Shown: one piece after another, positions 25,980 to 37,500 of the stretch
Layout: the number at the start of each line of letters is the position of its first letter
How positions within the stretch are numbered: the first letter of the stretch is position 1
NCBI GenBank assembly: GCA_046331425.1
Contig: JAXLQU010000001.1
Coordinates: 372,001 to 436,000, forward strand
Direction of reading: 5' to 3'
Source: JANNUT01 sp046331425
GTDB lineage: Bacteria > Acidobacteriota > Polarisedimenticolia > J045
DNA length: 64,000 nt
Program-made: the position numbers and the translations under genes
The notes under the pieces: model-generated
Databases searched by the model: none
Told to the model about the DNA's origin: nothing
The model's input: only the letters and a program-made list of their open reading frames with translations

Positions 25980-27280
25980 ATGAAGAAGCTTCTCTGCGGT
26001 GCATTTTTGTGCGCCGTCGCCCTCTCGCTGGGGTGCGCGATTACCGATTACCCGGTGATCTTTGACAGCCGTGGTCCGTACGACAACAACGTGCTGACCG
26101 GCCAGTACGATCATGCTTACATCATCCCGTCGGGCCAAGTCGCGACCCTGTGGTCGGATGGTTCCGATGAGCTGTTCACCGTGGTGGCCCAGGATTGGAA
26201 GGGTGACCAGTGGCTGAAGACGTTCAACAACTTCGACGCGTCTGGCCTGCTGAGCTTCCTGGATCAGACCTACTGCGATCCGACCAAGTCGGGTTGCGCG
26301 ACGGTCACTGCTTGGAACCCCGATGTGGCGGGCGATGATCCGTTCGACTACACCTTCGACACGTCCTGCTCCGGCGCCCGCAGCGTTTCCTTGCTGCTCA
26401 GCACCAGCAGCCGTATCGGTGAGTGCGGAAGCGGTATCTGGTCCGACAAGCAGGGCGCTGCGTATGAATTCTCCAACTTGGAGACAGTCACGTTCCGTGG
26501 CAAGAGCTTGTATCACCTGCCGATCAACAACTCGGTCGCGTCCTTCAACCTGACCGGTCAAGACGGCACGTCCACGGTGGCCCCGATCTACGGTCAATTC
26601 AACATGTACATCGACCAGCGTTTGCGCTCCTTGGTTTCGGTGTCCGAACGCCCGTTACCAACTGCGTTGGCTCGACAACTACACGAAGGCGCATGGCAAC
26701 TCCATCAACGTCGGTCTGACCTATGGTTCGTTGAACGCGAACTTCAAGATCAACGTGCGTGGCGTGGCTGGTGCGTTGGACCGCCTGTAGCAAGAACTCT
26801 TGAACGGAAAAGGAGCGAGAACCGCTGAAGAAGCTGCTCTATGGCGTGTTCTGCTTGGCCGCACTGGCCTCGCTGGGCTGCGCAATTACCGATTATCCGG
26901 TGATCACGGACACCCGCGGCGATTTCAGCGGCGTGATCCGCACCGGTCACAAGGCCTATGTCCTTCCGACCTCGCAAGTCGCGACTTTGTGGAGCGATGG
27001 TTCAGGACGAGCTGTTCACGACGGTCTACCAGAACAACTACGGTGACCAAAAGCTGTACACCTTCAACAACTTCGATCCGTCGGGCTCGGTCCTGTTCTT
27101 GGACCAGACCTACTGCGATTAGCGTTACGACGGCCCTGAAGTGGTCCGTGCTTGGAACCCCGCGCAGTCGAACGTTGATGATCCGTTCGACTACGAGTTC
27201 TTCCCCGATGCCTCGGGCGCCCGCAGCTTGTCGCTGCTGGTCAGCAACAGCAGCCGCGTGGGTGAATGTGGTGACGGCCT
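25926..27280 (+). repeat. Tandem duplication unit, copy 1 (lipoproteins A and B)
   Basis: This stretch matches 27931-29285 with a constant offset of 2005 bp apart from small indels. It covers the proximal leader, lipoprotein A, and the first half of lipoprotein B. The A part is almost identical; B diverges near the end. The promoters and terminators around each unit are similar in type but not in sequence, so the duplicate has its own transcription signals. Confidence 0.85.
25980..26790 (+). pseudogene. Lipoprotein A, copy 1 (frameshifted)
   Basis: Encodes a lipoprotein of no family I recognise. MKKLLCGAFLCAVALSLGC is a signal peptide with lipobox LSLGC, followed by AITDYPVIFDSRGPYDNNVL and a cysteine-containing middle (DQTYC, SRIGECGSG). 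Compared with the second copy, 2 nt are missing at about 26643, shifting the frame for the last ~50 codons; restoring them gives 270 residues ending at TAG 26788-26790, while as read the frame runs on to 26828. The nucleotide sequence is otherwise nearly identical to 27985-28801. Very strong RBS GGAAAAGGAG. Expected location is the outer-membrane or cell surface, as for other lipoproteins. A sequencing or assembly error is a real alternative to a true lesion. Confidence 0.75.
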
Positions 27281-27644
27281 GTTCAACGGCCAAAAGCAAG
27301 CTCTGATGGGCGAGTTCGCCAACCTGGCCACCACCACGTGGCGTGGCGGCAATGCCTACATCGTTCCGATGTCGGCCGACAACTTCTCCATCACGTTGTT
27401 TGCTCGTAGCGGCGCCAGCGGCAGCTTGCCGATCTTCGGTCAGTACACGGCGTTCCTGAACGAGCGCCTGCAGATGGCGATCCCGGTAACCCCGAACGCT
27501 CGTCATGAACTCCGTTGGCTCCAGAACTGGGTCAGCCAGAACGGCTCCCGCTTCAACGCCACGGTTTCGTACGGCTCGCTGACGGCAACGGTCGACGCGT
27601 CGGCTCTGATTTCCGGACTCAACAACAATCTGAACCGCTTCTAA
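26825..27644 (+). pseudogene. Lipoprotein B, copy 1 (start lost, frameshift, internal stop)
   Basis: Paralogue of lipoprotein A and close copy of the intact gene at 28836-29651. Three lesions are visible against that gene. The ATG context ACCATGAAG has become ACCGCTGAAG, so the start is CTG. One extra A near 27005 shifts the frame, and TGG has become TAG at 27120-27122. The remaining C-terminal frame, from about 27123 to the TAA at 27644, is open and diverges from copy 2 after about 27280. That divergence makes this more than a simple duplicate, while the number of lesions in the conserved half suggests decay or poor consensus in repeated DNA. RBS GGAAAAGGAG is retained. Confidence 0.75.
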
Positions 27645-27670
27645 GTAGACTCCAGCGCCTGATTCGACAC

Positions 27671-27703
27671 GGGGCGGCCCCTAGGGGTCGCCCCGGTTTT
27701 TTT
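27671..27703 (+). terminator. Rho-independent terminator after the first lipoprotein pair
   Basis: GGGGCG...CGCCCC with inner CCCCTAGGGG arms, followed by GG and seven T residues. It begins 26 nt after the lipoprotein B copy 1 stop. Confidence 0.85.
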
Positions 27704-27775
27704 GACGGAGCGCCGGCATACTCCGCGAGTTGGCCAGCCGTCTAGCGCGTAGTCTCAAACCGCGACAAAAAAGTT

Positions 27776-27803
27776 TTGCTGCTGGCAAGAACCGGCGTAT
27801 TTT
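27776..27803 (+). promoter_or_regulatory. Sigma70-type promoter of the second lipoprotein pair
   Basis: TTGCTG, 16 nt, TATTTT, with a start near 27810. The leader carries two hairpins absent from the first unit: GAAGACCC/GGGTCTTC (about 27819-27850) and ACGAGG-GCAA-CCTCGT (about 27857-27872). Confidence 0.5.
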
Positions 27804-27883
27804 CTCGACCGGACCGGGGAAGACCCTCAGTTCCAGCTTCACGGGTCTTCTAGTCACGAGGGCAACCTCGTTAGTTTGAGCAA

Positions 27884-27984
27884 GAGTCCAGAAAGGGGGT
27901 CGGTCGTCGGGTTTTCATGGTGTGGAAGAGTTGGTAGAGAGACGGTAACCAAGGTCAAGGTTCCTACGGAAAAGGAGTCATTCA
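27884..27984 (+). promoter_or_regulatory. Conserved leader and ribosome-binding site of the second lipoprotein pair
   Basis: Carries the same GAGTCCAGAAAGGGGGTCGG block and the same ~55-nt RBS-proximal block as the first unit, with 5 nt less between them. RBS GGAAAAGGAGTCATTC occupies 27968-27983, again the predicted target of RNA-1 and RNA-2. Confidence 0.5.
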
Positions 27985-29285
27985 ATGAAGAAGCTTCTCT
28001 GCGGTGCATTTTTGTGCGCCGTCGCCCTCTCGCTGGGGTGCGCGATTACCGATTACCCGGTGATCTTTGACAGCCGTGGTCCGTACGACAACAACGTGCT
28101 GACCGGCCAGTACGATCATGCTTACATCATCCCGTCGGGCCAAGTCGCGACCCTGTGGTCGGATGGTTCCGATGAGCTGTTCACCGTGGTGGCCCAGGAT
28201 TGGAAGGGTGACCAGTGGCTGAAGACGTTCAACAACTTCGACGCGTCTGGCCTGCTGAGCTTCCTGGATCAGACCTACTGCGATCCGACCAAGTCGGGTT
28301 GCGCGACGGTCACTGCTTGGAACCCCGATGTGGCGGGCGACCCTGATCGTTCGACTACACCTTCGACTTACGTCCTGCTCCGGCGCCCGCAGCGTTTCCT
28401 TGCTGCTCAGCACCAGCAGCCGTATCGGTGAGTGCGGAAGCGGTATCTGGTCCGACAAGCAGGGCGCTGCGTATGAATTCTCCAACTTGGAGACAGTCAC
28501 GTTCCGTGGCAAGAGCTTGTATCACCTGCCGATCAACAACTCGGTCGCGTCCTTCAACCTGACCGGTCAAGACGGCACGTCCACGGTGGCCCCGATCTAC
28601 GGTCAATTCAACATGTACATCGACCAGCGTTTGCGCTCCTTGGTTTCGGTGTCTCCGAACGCCCGTTACCAACTGCGTTGGCTCGACAACTACACGAAGG
28701 CGCATGGCAACTCCATCAACGTCGGTCTGACCTATGGTTCGTTGAACGCGAACTTCAAGATCAACGTGCGTGGCGTGGCTGGTGCGTTGGACCGCCTGTA
28801 AGCAAGAACTCTTGAACGGAAAAGGAGCGAGAACCATGAAGAAGCTGCTCTATGGCGTGTTCTGCTTGGCCGCACTGGCCTCGCTGGGCTGCGCAATTAC
28901 CGATTATCCGGTGATCACGGACACCCGCGGCGATTTCAGCGGCGTGATCCGCACCGGTCACAAGGCGTACGTCATTCCTTCGGGCCAAGTCGCGACTCTG
29001 TGGAGCGATGGTTCGGACGAGCTGTTCACGACGGTCTACCAGAACAACTACGGTGACCAGAAGCTGTACACCTTCAACAACTTCGATCCGTCGGGTGCGG
29101 TCAACTTCCTTGACCAGACCTACTGCGATTGGCGTTACGATGGTCCGGAAGTGGTCCGTGCTTGGAACCCCGCGCAGTCGAACGTTGATGATCCGTTCGA
29201 CTACGAGTTCTTCCCCGATGCCTCGGGCGCCCGCAGCTTGTCGCTGCTGGTCAGCACCAGCAGCCGTATCGGTGAGTGCGGTGAT
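27931..29285 (+). repeat. Tandem duplication unit, copy 2 (lipoproteins A and B)
   Basis: Second copy of the 25926-27280 unit, same orientation, offset 2005 bp. Its B gene is the only intact one of the four lipoprotein genes. Confidence 0.85.
27985..28801 (+). pseudogene. Lipoprotein A, copy 2 (frameshifted)
   Basis: Same signal peptide and lipobox as copy 1. Two separate 2-nt insertions relative to copy 1, near 28341-28350 and 28367-28371, break the frame, so it reads as an N-terminal piece ending at 28431 and an overlapping C-terminal piece ending at 28801. Removing the four extra bases restores 270 residues ending ALDRL. Because copy 1 and copy 2 carry different lesions, an intact parent can be assembled from the two. 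Either both are decayed, or the consensus is wrong in this near-identical repeat. Confidence 0.75.
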
Positions 29286-29651
29286 GGATTCCGTTCCAAC
29301 CCGCAACCTCTGATGGCCGAGTTCGCCAACCTGGCCACCACCTCGTGGCGCGGCGGCAACGCTTACATTCTCCCGCTCAGCGGCGAGAACACCTCGATCA
29401 ATCTGACTTCGGCCAACGGCGCTCGTTCGCTGCTGCCTCTGTATGGTCAGACCACTGGTTTCATCACCGAGCGTCTGCAGACCGTGTTCCCGGTCGGCCC
29501 GAACGTCCGTCACTCGCTCCGCTACCTGCAGAACTGGGTCAGCGAGAACGGCAAGACGGCGATCGCAGACGTAAGCTACGGTTCGGTCAACGCGTCGTTC
29601 AGCATCGCGTTCGCGCCGAACGGAATCAACTACAACCTCAACCGCTTCTAA
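28836..29651 (+). CDS. Lipoprotein B (intact copy)
   Basis: The 271-residue protein begins MKKLLYGVFCLAALASLGC, a signal peptide with lipobox LASLGC, then AITDYPVITDTRGDFSGVIR. It shares the order of motifs with lipoprotein A (PSGQVATLWSDGSDELFT, FNNFDPSG, DQTYCDW, SRIGECGDG), so A and B are paralogues within the duplicated unit. No known domain is recognised; four conserved cysteines and many aromatic residues suggest a folded surface or periplasmic domain. RBS GGAAAAGGAG lies 8-17 nt before the ATG, 35 nt after the A copy 2 stop; one transcript is likely, ending at 29676-29706. Confidence 0.85.
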   Translation: MKKLLYGVFCLAALASLGCAITDYPVITDTRGDFSGVIRTGHKAYVIPSGQVATLWSDGSDELFTTVYQNNYGDQKLYTFNNFDPSGAVNFLDQTYCDWRYDGPEVVRAWNPAQSNVDDPFDYEFFPDASGARSLSLLVSTSSRIGECGDGFRSNPQPLMAEFANLATTSWRGGNAYILPLSGENTSINLTSANGARSLLPLYGQTTGFITERLQTVFPVGPNVRHSLRYLQNWVSENGKTAIADVSYGSVNASFSIAFAPNGINYNLNRF

Positions 29652-29675
29652 TCTCTCTTACCACACCGACCCGAC

Positions 29676-29706
29676 AGGGGGCGGCCTTCGGGTCGCCCCC
29701 GTTTTT
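29676..29706 (+). terminator. Rho-independent terminator after the second lipoprotein pair
   Basis: GGGGGCGGCC-TTCG-GGTCGCCCCC followed by GTTTTT. The T tract touches the stop codon of the convergent protease gene. Confidence 0.85.
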
Positions 29707-31193
29707 CATCGGTTGCTTGCAGCCGCGGCCTTGACAGCAACCTCTGGGGCAACGACACCGTACCCCGAGTCGTTGTCCGGTCCGGGCATCCCAATGTCGC
29801 GAGCAGTCTGTCGCAGCAACTGAATCACTTCCGAAGGGAGAAGTTCCGGATTGACCTGCAGCATCATCGCTGCGGTTCCACCTACCCAACCGACCGCGAA
29901 CGACGTCCCGGTGGCAAGCGTAAGACTCGTCGCGTTCGGTGCGCCCGGTACAGGGAGCTCGTTTCCGGGGGCAACGAGATCGGGAACAGGGCGGTCCGCA
30001 CCGCAAGGACTTGGTCCTCGTGATGACGAGTCGATCACACTCCCGTGTCTATCGATGCCGCCAACGACAATCGGTGCAACATCACTCGAGAACGCAAAGG
30101 CGGCCGGCGCTTGAGCGCTCGCGGGATCAGGCCCGTCGTTTCCGATCGCGAACACCGGCACGATGCCGGTGGCCAGCATCGCGAGCACCTGTGGTCGGTC
30201 GCGCGGATCACAGTTGGCCTTGCCGTGCCCCCACGACTCCAAGACGACGTCGGGTTGAACTTCGAAGATCATCCAGTCGGCAGCCAACGACATCGTGACG
30301 TTGTTGTAGCTGTTGTTCACATTGCTCAAGCCGACGGACCATGCGGCGCCAGGAGCCGCGCCCAACGCTCGGCCATCGATCTCGCGCGCTGCAGCGCAAC
30401 CAAGCACCTGCGATCCGTGAGGCGGGGACGTGTCGATCGGTTCCGGTGAACCACCATCGGGATCAAACCAACTGTTCGTCTCACGCCGACCTCCGATCAG
30501 CGCGCGATGCGTTCCCATTACGCCGGTGTCGAGCACGCCGATGGTCGTGCCGCGCCCGTCGATTCCTGCGGCCCAGAGTCCTCTAAGGCCTAGATAGGTC
30601 ACAGCCCAACTGTCTCCCGGCGGTACCACCGGAGCTTGAACCAGCCCATTGCCGCGTTTCGCTCGAGCCGCGCGCACAGAGTCGTACTCGGGTATCACCG
30701 CAGCCACATTCGGGTCGGCGCGCAATCGTGCGAGTGCCTCGCGTCGCACCGAGACAAACACGCGGTTGCGAAACCGAAGACCACGGCTGTATTCCAACAG
30801 CTTCTCGGTTTCCAAGCTCTCGAGCAACGGACGCAACGACGCTGCGCCGCGGCTTGCTACCGTACTCAACGCATCGAGTGCTTCTCTCCGAGCCTGCGAA
30901 CGGGTCAACCGGCGAGCGATCGCCGACCGGATCAAAGCCTCCGAGTCGATCTGCTCCCGCATTTCGACCAGCACGCGGAGCCAAGCCCCCGAGCGCGCCG
31001 GCGCATTGATGGCGTCGAACTCAGGATCGAGTGGTCGCGCCGAGGCCGGACCTGGGTCGGGCTCCATCGGATAGACGACGCTCGGTGAGGGAATGGTCCG
31101 GTTCTTCCCGCTGTCTATCGGCTCGAGTGTCTTGCAACCAAACCAGCACAGCCCGGCGATAAGACTCACGGCGACGAAGCGATCACGACTCAT
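29706..31193 (-). CDS. Subtilisin-like (S8) serine protease, lipoprotein
   Basis: The 495-residue protein has a lipoprotein signal (MSRDRFVAVSLIAGLCWFGC, Cys at 20), an I9-like propeptide region (about 55-165, with VAAVIPEYDSVRA) and a peptidase S8 domain. The catalytic triad is visible: Asp in GVLDTGVMGTH, His in SPPHGSQVLGCAA and Ser in ATGTSFAVGWVGG, with VFAIGNDGPD as the oxyanion region. Probably a surface or periplasmic protease, possibly processing neighbouring exported proteins. ATG 31193 is preferred because GGAGG is 12 nt upstream; a GTG four codons earlier abuts the RBS. It is convergent with the lipoprotein cluster. Confidence 0.92.
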   Translation of the reverse strand: MSRDRFVAVSLIAGLCWFGCKTLEPIDSGKNRTIPSPSVVYPMEPDPGPASARPLDPEFDAINAPARSGAWLRVLVEMREQIDSEALIRSAIARRLTRSQARREALDALSTVASRGAASLRPLLESLETEKLLEYSRGLRFRNRVFVSVRREALARLRADPNVAAVIPEYDSVRAARAKRGNGLVQAPVVPPGDSWAVTYLGLRGLWAAGIDGRGTTIGVLDTGVMGTHRALIGGRRETNSWFDPDGGSPEPIDTSPPHGSQVLGCAAAREIDGRALGAAPGAAWSVGLSNVNNSYNNVTMSLAADWMIFEVQPDVVLESWGHGKANCDPRDRPQVLAMLATGIVPVFAIGNDGPDPASAQAPAAFAFSSDVAPIVVGGIDRHGSVIDSSSRGPSPCGADRPVPDLVAPGNELPVPGAPNATSLTLATGTSFAVGWVGGTAAMMLQVNPELLPSEVIQLLRQTARDIGMPGPDNDSGYGVVAPEVAVKAAAASNR

Positions 31194-31549
31194 TCTGGGG
31201 GGCACCCTCCAAACGGTTCGTTACCGTTCGGGTAATCCGGCTCGAACCGCCGCGGGAGCGGTTCGCCCGTGGAAAACAGCCGTGCGGCGCCGCTGGCCTC
31301 GGCGTAAATTCGGTCGGCGCGGGGAAGCGTTCTTGTAATGCTAGGCAAAGGGAGGATGGCGATGTTGCATCCTAATGCACCCGCGCCCCGTGCGGCCGGG
31401 CTCACGAGAAACCTCGCCCACTCGTGGGGCGACCGCAACATCGTTCTCTCATGCCTCGATGCGTGCCCATCGTCCGGGCTGCGCTCCGTCCCAACGTCCA
31501 TCGACACGGCCCTTCCAGGCCGGATCGCATGCAGTGTGGAGGTTTTGTC
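31194..31549. other. Divergent intergenic region between the protease and the giant-protein gene
   Basis: Contains a perfect 8-bp hairpin CGAACCGC/GCGGTTCG (31243-31265) and the dyad GATG-TTG-CATC (31361-31371), which includes the string GTTGCATCC also found among the sites at 3552-3617. No convincing sigma54 or sigma70 promoter was found. Frames here on the plus strand are 5' extensions of the giant gene without RBS. Confidence 0.35.
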
Positions 31550-34500
31550 ATGCCGTTTCTGAGTTCGAGGCTTTCCGGTGCGGCGCGCCGCGGTCTGCTG
31601 CTCCTGATCGCCGTCCCCATCCTTATGGCCGGTTCGGCGGAAGCGCAGCGCGTCGATTCCGTCGACGCAGCGTCAAATCAAGACATCGTTCGCATCGGAA
31701 GGCGTGGGGGCGATCAACTCGGAGACCTAGTAGCGACCGGCGACTTCAATGGCGATGGCAAGATCGATTTCGCACTCGGTGCACCCGGCTACTCCGGCAC
31801 TGCCAACGATCGGAATGGATCGGGCGCGATCTTCGTGTTCTACGGCAACGCTCCCTACGATCGCACCTCCGACTTGGGATCGACCGGCTCAGCCAGCCTG
31901 GTCGTACTCGGCCCAGCAACGGGCGATGGTATCGGCAGTGCGTTCACGTTCGCCGACCTCAACAACGACGGCACGAGCGATCTGATCATCGGCAATCCGG
32001 GTGGCAACGGGCCCCGCAACGTCGACGCTGACGGCGACGGCACGATCGACGCCAATGGGTTACCGGGTCGCGGCGAAGTCTATGTGCTGTTCGGTGGGCG
32101 TGTGCGCACCAGTCCTTTCGACCTCTCGCGCCCCGACCGCAGCAAAAGCCGCGCTGATCTTTGGATCATCGGCGCGGAGGCAGGAGATCAACTGGGTGCC
32201 GCGGTTGCTGTTGCCGATATCGACGGCGACAACAGCGCCGATCTGATACTCGGAGCGACCGGTGCGGATGGCCCGTCCAACGCGCGCAGCGATTGCGGTG
32301 AAATCGCTGTCCTGAAATCGACGGTCGGACCGTTTGTCGATGGGACCCGCAATTTTCGCACGGTGGCCCCGGACGCGATCATCACCGGCCCCGCCTACGA
32401 CTTTCAGAAGAATGACTATGTCGACTTCAACGGGGACGGAACCTGCGACGATCTCGATCAGGATGGATCGAACTGCAACTCACCTGGCGGTGACCCGGGC
32501 GACAAGCGCGTACAGAACGGCACCGACGGAATCTTCAACCAGTTCGACGGCGAGAAAGGTGCCATCGGTGATCGGCTTGCCGTTGGCGATATCAACAACG
32601 ACGGCCGTGCCGACATCGCGATCAGACTCCCCAAGGGAAGAGGAACACCGGCGCAGAATCGCGATTCGGCCGGGGAGGTTGCCATCGTTTTGGGACAGAT
32701 TGGATTTTCAAGCACCGATCTGGACCTCGGCATTCCGATCCGCATCACCGGTGCGTTTCCCGGCGACGATGCCGGCGCAGCGATCGCTATCAGCGATGTC
32801 GATGGAGACGGCACGCGGGATCTGATCGTCGGCTCACCGTTCTACGGGACCGACGATCAAGACGGCACCGTTGAAACTTCCGATCGGTTCGGCAACGGCG
32901 CCGTCGCGGTGGTGTGGGGCCCACTCTTCAGTGGAACAACCGACCTGCGCAGCGACTGCCGCTACAAGTGCGGCTCGGTGCTCGACTCCGCTGAGGTCTG
33001 GACGGTGCTTGGACGAGATGCCGACGATGGCCTCGGCAATTCGGTTGCGGTTGCCGATCACGATGGTGACGGAACGGTCGAGCTGATCACAGGCGCGCCG
33101 TTCGCCGATGGACCGGAGCCGGCACAGACGCGTGCCTCCAGTGGTGAGCTGTGGATTCGTTGGGGCACAGGAACTCGCCCGTTGCCGCCCAACTCGACCG
33201 TCGATTTCCTGATCGATGGGACCACGGGCTGGGGACGTGTGTTCGGTGCCGCCGCTGGCGATGGATTCGGGAACACCGTGGCCACCGGAAACCTCGACTC
33301 GGACCCCAAAAAAGAGATCGTGCTGGGAGCGCCATTCGCCGATGGACCAAACCTCGGCAGCGGTGATCGCATTGGAGCAGGCAAAGGGTACTTGATCAGC
33401 AGCGTGGACGATGATTTCGACTCGTTCCGCAACCTGTTCGACAACTGTCCGCAAATCCCTAACAGCCCGAACCTCGATTCGGACAACGATCTGTTCGGCG
33501 ACGCGTGCGACAACTGTTCATCGCTTTCCAATCGCGATCAGATCGATAGCGATCTGGACACCGCTGGCGATGCGTGCGACACCGACGATGACAACGACGG
33601 TTTGAACGACACCGATGGCGACGCGTCGAACGATCCATGCCCGACCGGCGTGACATTCGGCTGCGACGACAATTGCCGCACGGTGGCCAACAATCTGGGC
33701 GACCCCAGTCCGCAGCAAGACACCGATCTGGATGGAATCGGCAACAAGTGCGACAACTGCCCAACCAACGCCAACGGTAATCAGGCCGACAACGACAAGG
33801 ACGGCACCGGCGATCTGTGCGACAGCGATGACGACAACGACGGGTTCGCCGACGCGATCGACAAATGTCCTTTGACGCCAGGCGCCAACGGCGATGCCGA
33901 CGGTGACGGCAAGGGGGATATCTGCGACAACTGCCCGAGTACATCCAACGCCAGTCAAACCGATCAAGACGGCGATGGTGCGGGTGATGCCTGCGACAAC
34001 TGTCAATCGATCGCGAATTCCGACCAGGACGATCAGGACGGCGACGGCAAGGGGGGCGCCTGCGACAACTGCCCCGACACCTCGAACGCCGACCAGGCCG
34101 ACAGCGACGGCGATAACGTTGGCAACGTCTGTGACAACTGCTCGACGGTCGCCAACCCCGATCAGGCCGACACCGATGTGTGGGTCCAGGAAGAAGGTCC
34201 CGGTACCTACAACGAGTGCGTCTGGGGCGATACCGACGGCGATACCACCATCGACCTCGACAAGGAGATCTTCAAAGATCTCGACAAAGACAACGTCAAG
34301 GACGCCAACGAAACCGAGATCATTCCCTTCGGACACGACAAGATCGGCGATGCGTGCGACAACTGCGCCCGCGATTGCAACCCGTTCCAAGGTGAAGGGC
34401 GCAGCCCGATTCCTTCGTTCAACGACTCCGACAAGGTCGGCGCCTACTGCGACAACTGCGGCACCAAGAACAATGGCGACTGCAACGTCAATCCGCTGTA

Positions 34501-37500
34501 CTGCGACCTCAACAACGACGGCACTACCACGACGTTGGAACGCTCTCAGGGTTTTCAGAAGAACACCGACGGCGATCCCACGGGAGACGCTTGCGATCCG
34601 GATGACGACAATGACTTGATCCCGGACGATGTCGCCAACAAGCCGGCTTGCAGCGGCGGGGCAACCACTCAGTGCGACGACAACTGCCGCACCGTGGTCA
34701 ATGCCGATCAAGCCGACACCGATTCCGACGCGGTCGGAAACGTTTGCGACAACTGCCGAAGCAATCCCAATACCTCGCAACTGGATACAGATCTGGACGG
34801 GTTGGGAGACGCGTGCGACAACTGCCCCACCGTTGCCAACCCCGATCAGATCGATGCAGATGTCGACGGCTCCGGTAACCCGTGCGACCCAGACGACGAC
34901 AACGACGGCAAGCTCGATTCCGATGGCGACGGCACATTCGATCCCTGCACCGGCGGCAACACCGTCAACTGCGATGACAACTGCCCATTCGCCGCCAACG
35001 CCAGTCAGGCGGACGCGGACAGCGACGGCATCGGCGACGTTTGTGATATCAGCGATATCGACCTACGCACCGACGATCAATCGTACGAGTTGTACGGCCG
35101 CGATCTGCTCGACAACTTGGGCCGCACAGCGGTCGTAGGGGACATCAATGGCGACGGCAAGCCCGACCTGATCGTCGGCGCGCCGTTGGGAGACGCCGAG
35201 TTCAACGGCACAGCAAACAGGGACAGCGAAGCCGGAGAGGTTCACATCATCTTCGGCAAGTTCAAGAATGCCAAGAAGGACCTCAAGTTCACGAACTCCG
35301 ATGTCGTGATCTACGGTGAGCGCGCCTCCGATGAGTTTGGACGTTCACTCGCTGTGGGTGACGTCAACGCCGATGGAACCGTCGACCTGATAGTCGGGGC
35401 ACTTCGCGGCGACTGCTCGCAAGGCAAACAAGATCTAGACGGCGACGGGAGTGTCGACGATCCGGTCGACGGGTGTGGACGTGTCTACATGTTCGCGGGG
35501 CGCACCACCTGGCCCACCAAGATCCTGACCTATCAGACCGCAACACCCAATATCCCGAATGCAACAGCGACCGTGATCGGTCAATGGAACGGGACGAACC
35601 TCGGCCGACACCTCGCGATTGGAGACGTCAACGCAGATGGAATCAAGGACATTGTGATTGGCGCGCCGAACTTCTCTCTGCCGGGCACCGGGACGAGACG
35701 AATCATCTACGGGGCCGTGGTCGTGAAGTTCGGTCAGGCTGGCTGGACCGGCGCTACCGACTACTACACCGCAACCCCCGACTACTTGATTCGTGGCGCT
35801 GAGGAAGTCGATCGGTTGGGTACAGTCGTCGGCGCCGGTGACATCAACGGCGATGGAACGGCCGACATCTTGTGCGGAGCTCGAGCCGCCGATGGCCCGG
35901 GCAACACCAAGGACGGCGCCGGAGAGTTGGCGCTGGTCTTTGGCGGAAGCACGATCATCGCGGGTGGATCGCGCGATCTGGCAGCCTCCCCAGCGCCGTA
36001 CTTGTATGGTGTCGATGCGAGCGACGGACTTCCTGCTGGCTTGGCGGTCGGCGATCTCAATGGCGATGGCACCGCCGACATGTTGATCGGCGTGACCGGC
36101 GGCAGGGGTCCCGGAAACACGCGCGGCACCGGCGTCGGCGAGGCCTACGCCGTCTTCGGACGCACCACTTGGGCAACATCGCAGGTCAACACCGTTGCCA
36201 ACACGTTGATCTATGGTCGACGCGCCAGCGACAACTTCGGTGAACAGACAGCGATCGGTGAATTCGATGGCGACGGCACCAAGGACATCGTGATCACCGC
36301 AACGTTCTCGGCCGGCGCTGCCAACACGCGCGCCAACGCGGGTGACGCATCCGTCTTCCGTTGGAATGACATCAAGAACTCGGCGACCGTCGATCTGCTC
36401 AACGGCACCGGCGGCAAACCGGTCACGGCTCTGCTGTCCAGCGATAGCGGCGATGACCTCGGCATCGGATTGACGTTGGGAGATATGAATCAGGACGGCG
36501 TCGATGAATTGATCATTGGCGCCGATGCCGGCGACGGCGACAACGACGCCACGCAGAATCGTACCGATACGGGCGAACTGTGGATCGTGGCGCCCACCGA
36601 CGCGGACGGCGATGGCACGGCGCTGCGAAACCTCAAGGACAACTGTCCGCGCATCTCCAACGCCAGCCAAACCGACACCGACCTCGACGGCGTCGGGAAC
36701 GCGTGTGACAACTGCCCGCTGATCGCCAACCCCGATCAGGTCGATACCGACCTCGACGGCACCGGCGATCTCTGCGAACAGGATCAGGACAGCGATACCG
36801 TTTCTGATGACGATGGTGACGGAACGGTCGACAAATGCACGGGAGGCAATCGTGTCGCCTGCGATGACAACTGCCTCGGTCTTGCCAATCCCACGCAGTC
36901 GGACATCGACGCCGACGGAACGGGGGATGCGTGCGATAGCGATGACGACGGCGATGCGGTGGCCGACGCATCGGACAACTGCCCGACTGTCAGCAACGGC
37001 TCACAGCAAGATGCCGATGGCGACGGTGTCGGGAACGCCTGTCAAACACTGGTGCGCGATTTGGCCGGCACCGGTCTGGCGATCTACGGCCAGGATGCCG
37101 GTGATGCCACCGCGTACTCGGGGGCAATCGGCGACTTCAACGGCGACGGCACCAAGGACCTCTTGCTCGGCGCTCCCTACGCCGACGGCCCGACCAACAA
37201 TCGCGTCGATGCCGGCGCCGCTTACGTTTGGTTTGGGCCGATCAATCAATCCGAAGACCTGTTCACCACCCGTGCCGATGTCGAGATCTACGGTGCAGCG
37301 GCCGGCGATCGTACCGGCTATGCGGTAGCCGCCGGCGATCTCAACAACGACGGTCGTGACGACATCATCATCGGCGCGCCGTACGGTGATCGTTCGGGCA
37401 AGACCGATCCAGGCAAGGTCTATGTGGTCTTCGGCGCCGTGTCGCTGCCGGCCACCAAGGATCTCAATTCGAGCGCCGCGAACATTCTCTTCCAGGGGGA

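Noticed and set aside
33415..35050. CRISPR-like or tandem DNA repeat array
   Set aside because: The periodicity follows the thrombospondin type 3 protein repeats; units vary in sequence and length and have no constant repeat with unique spacers.
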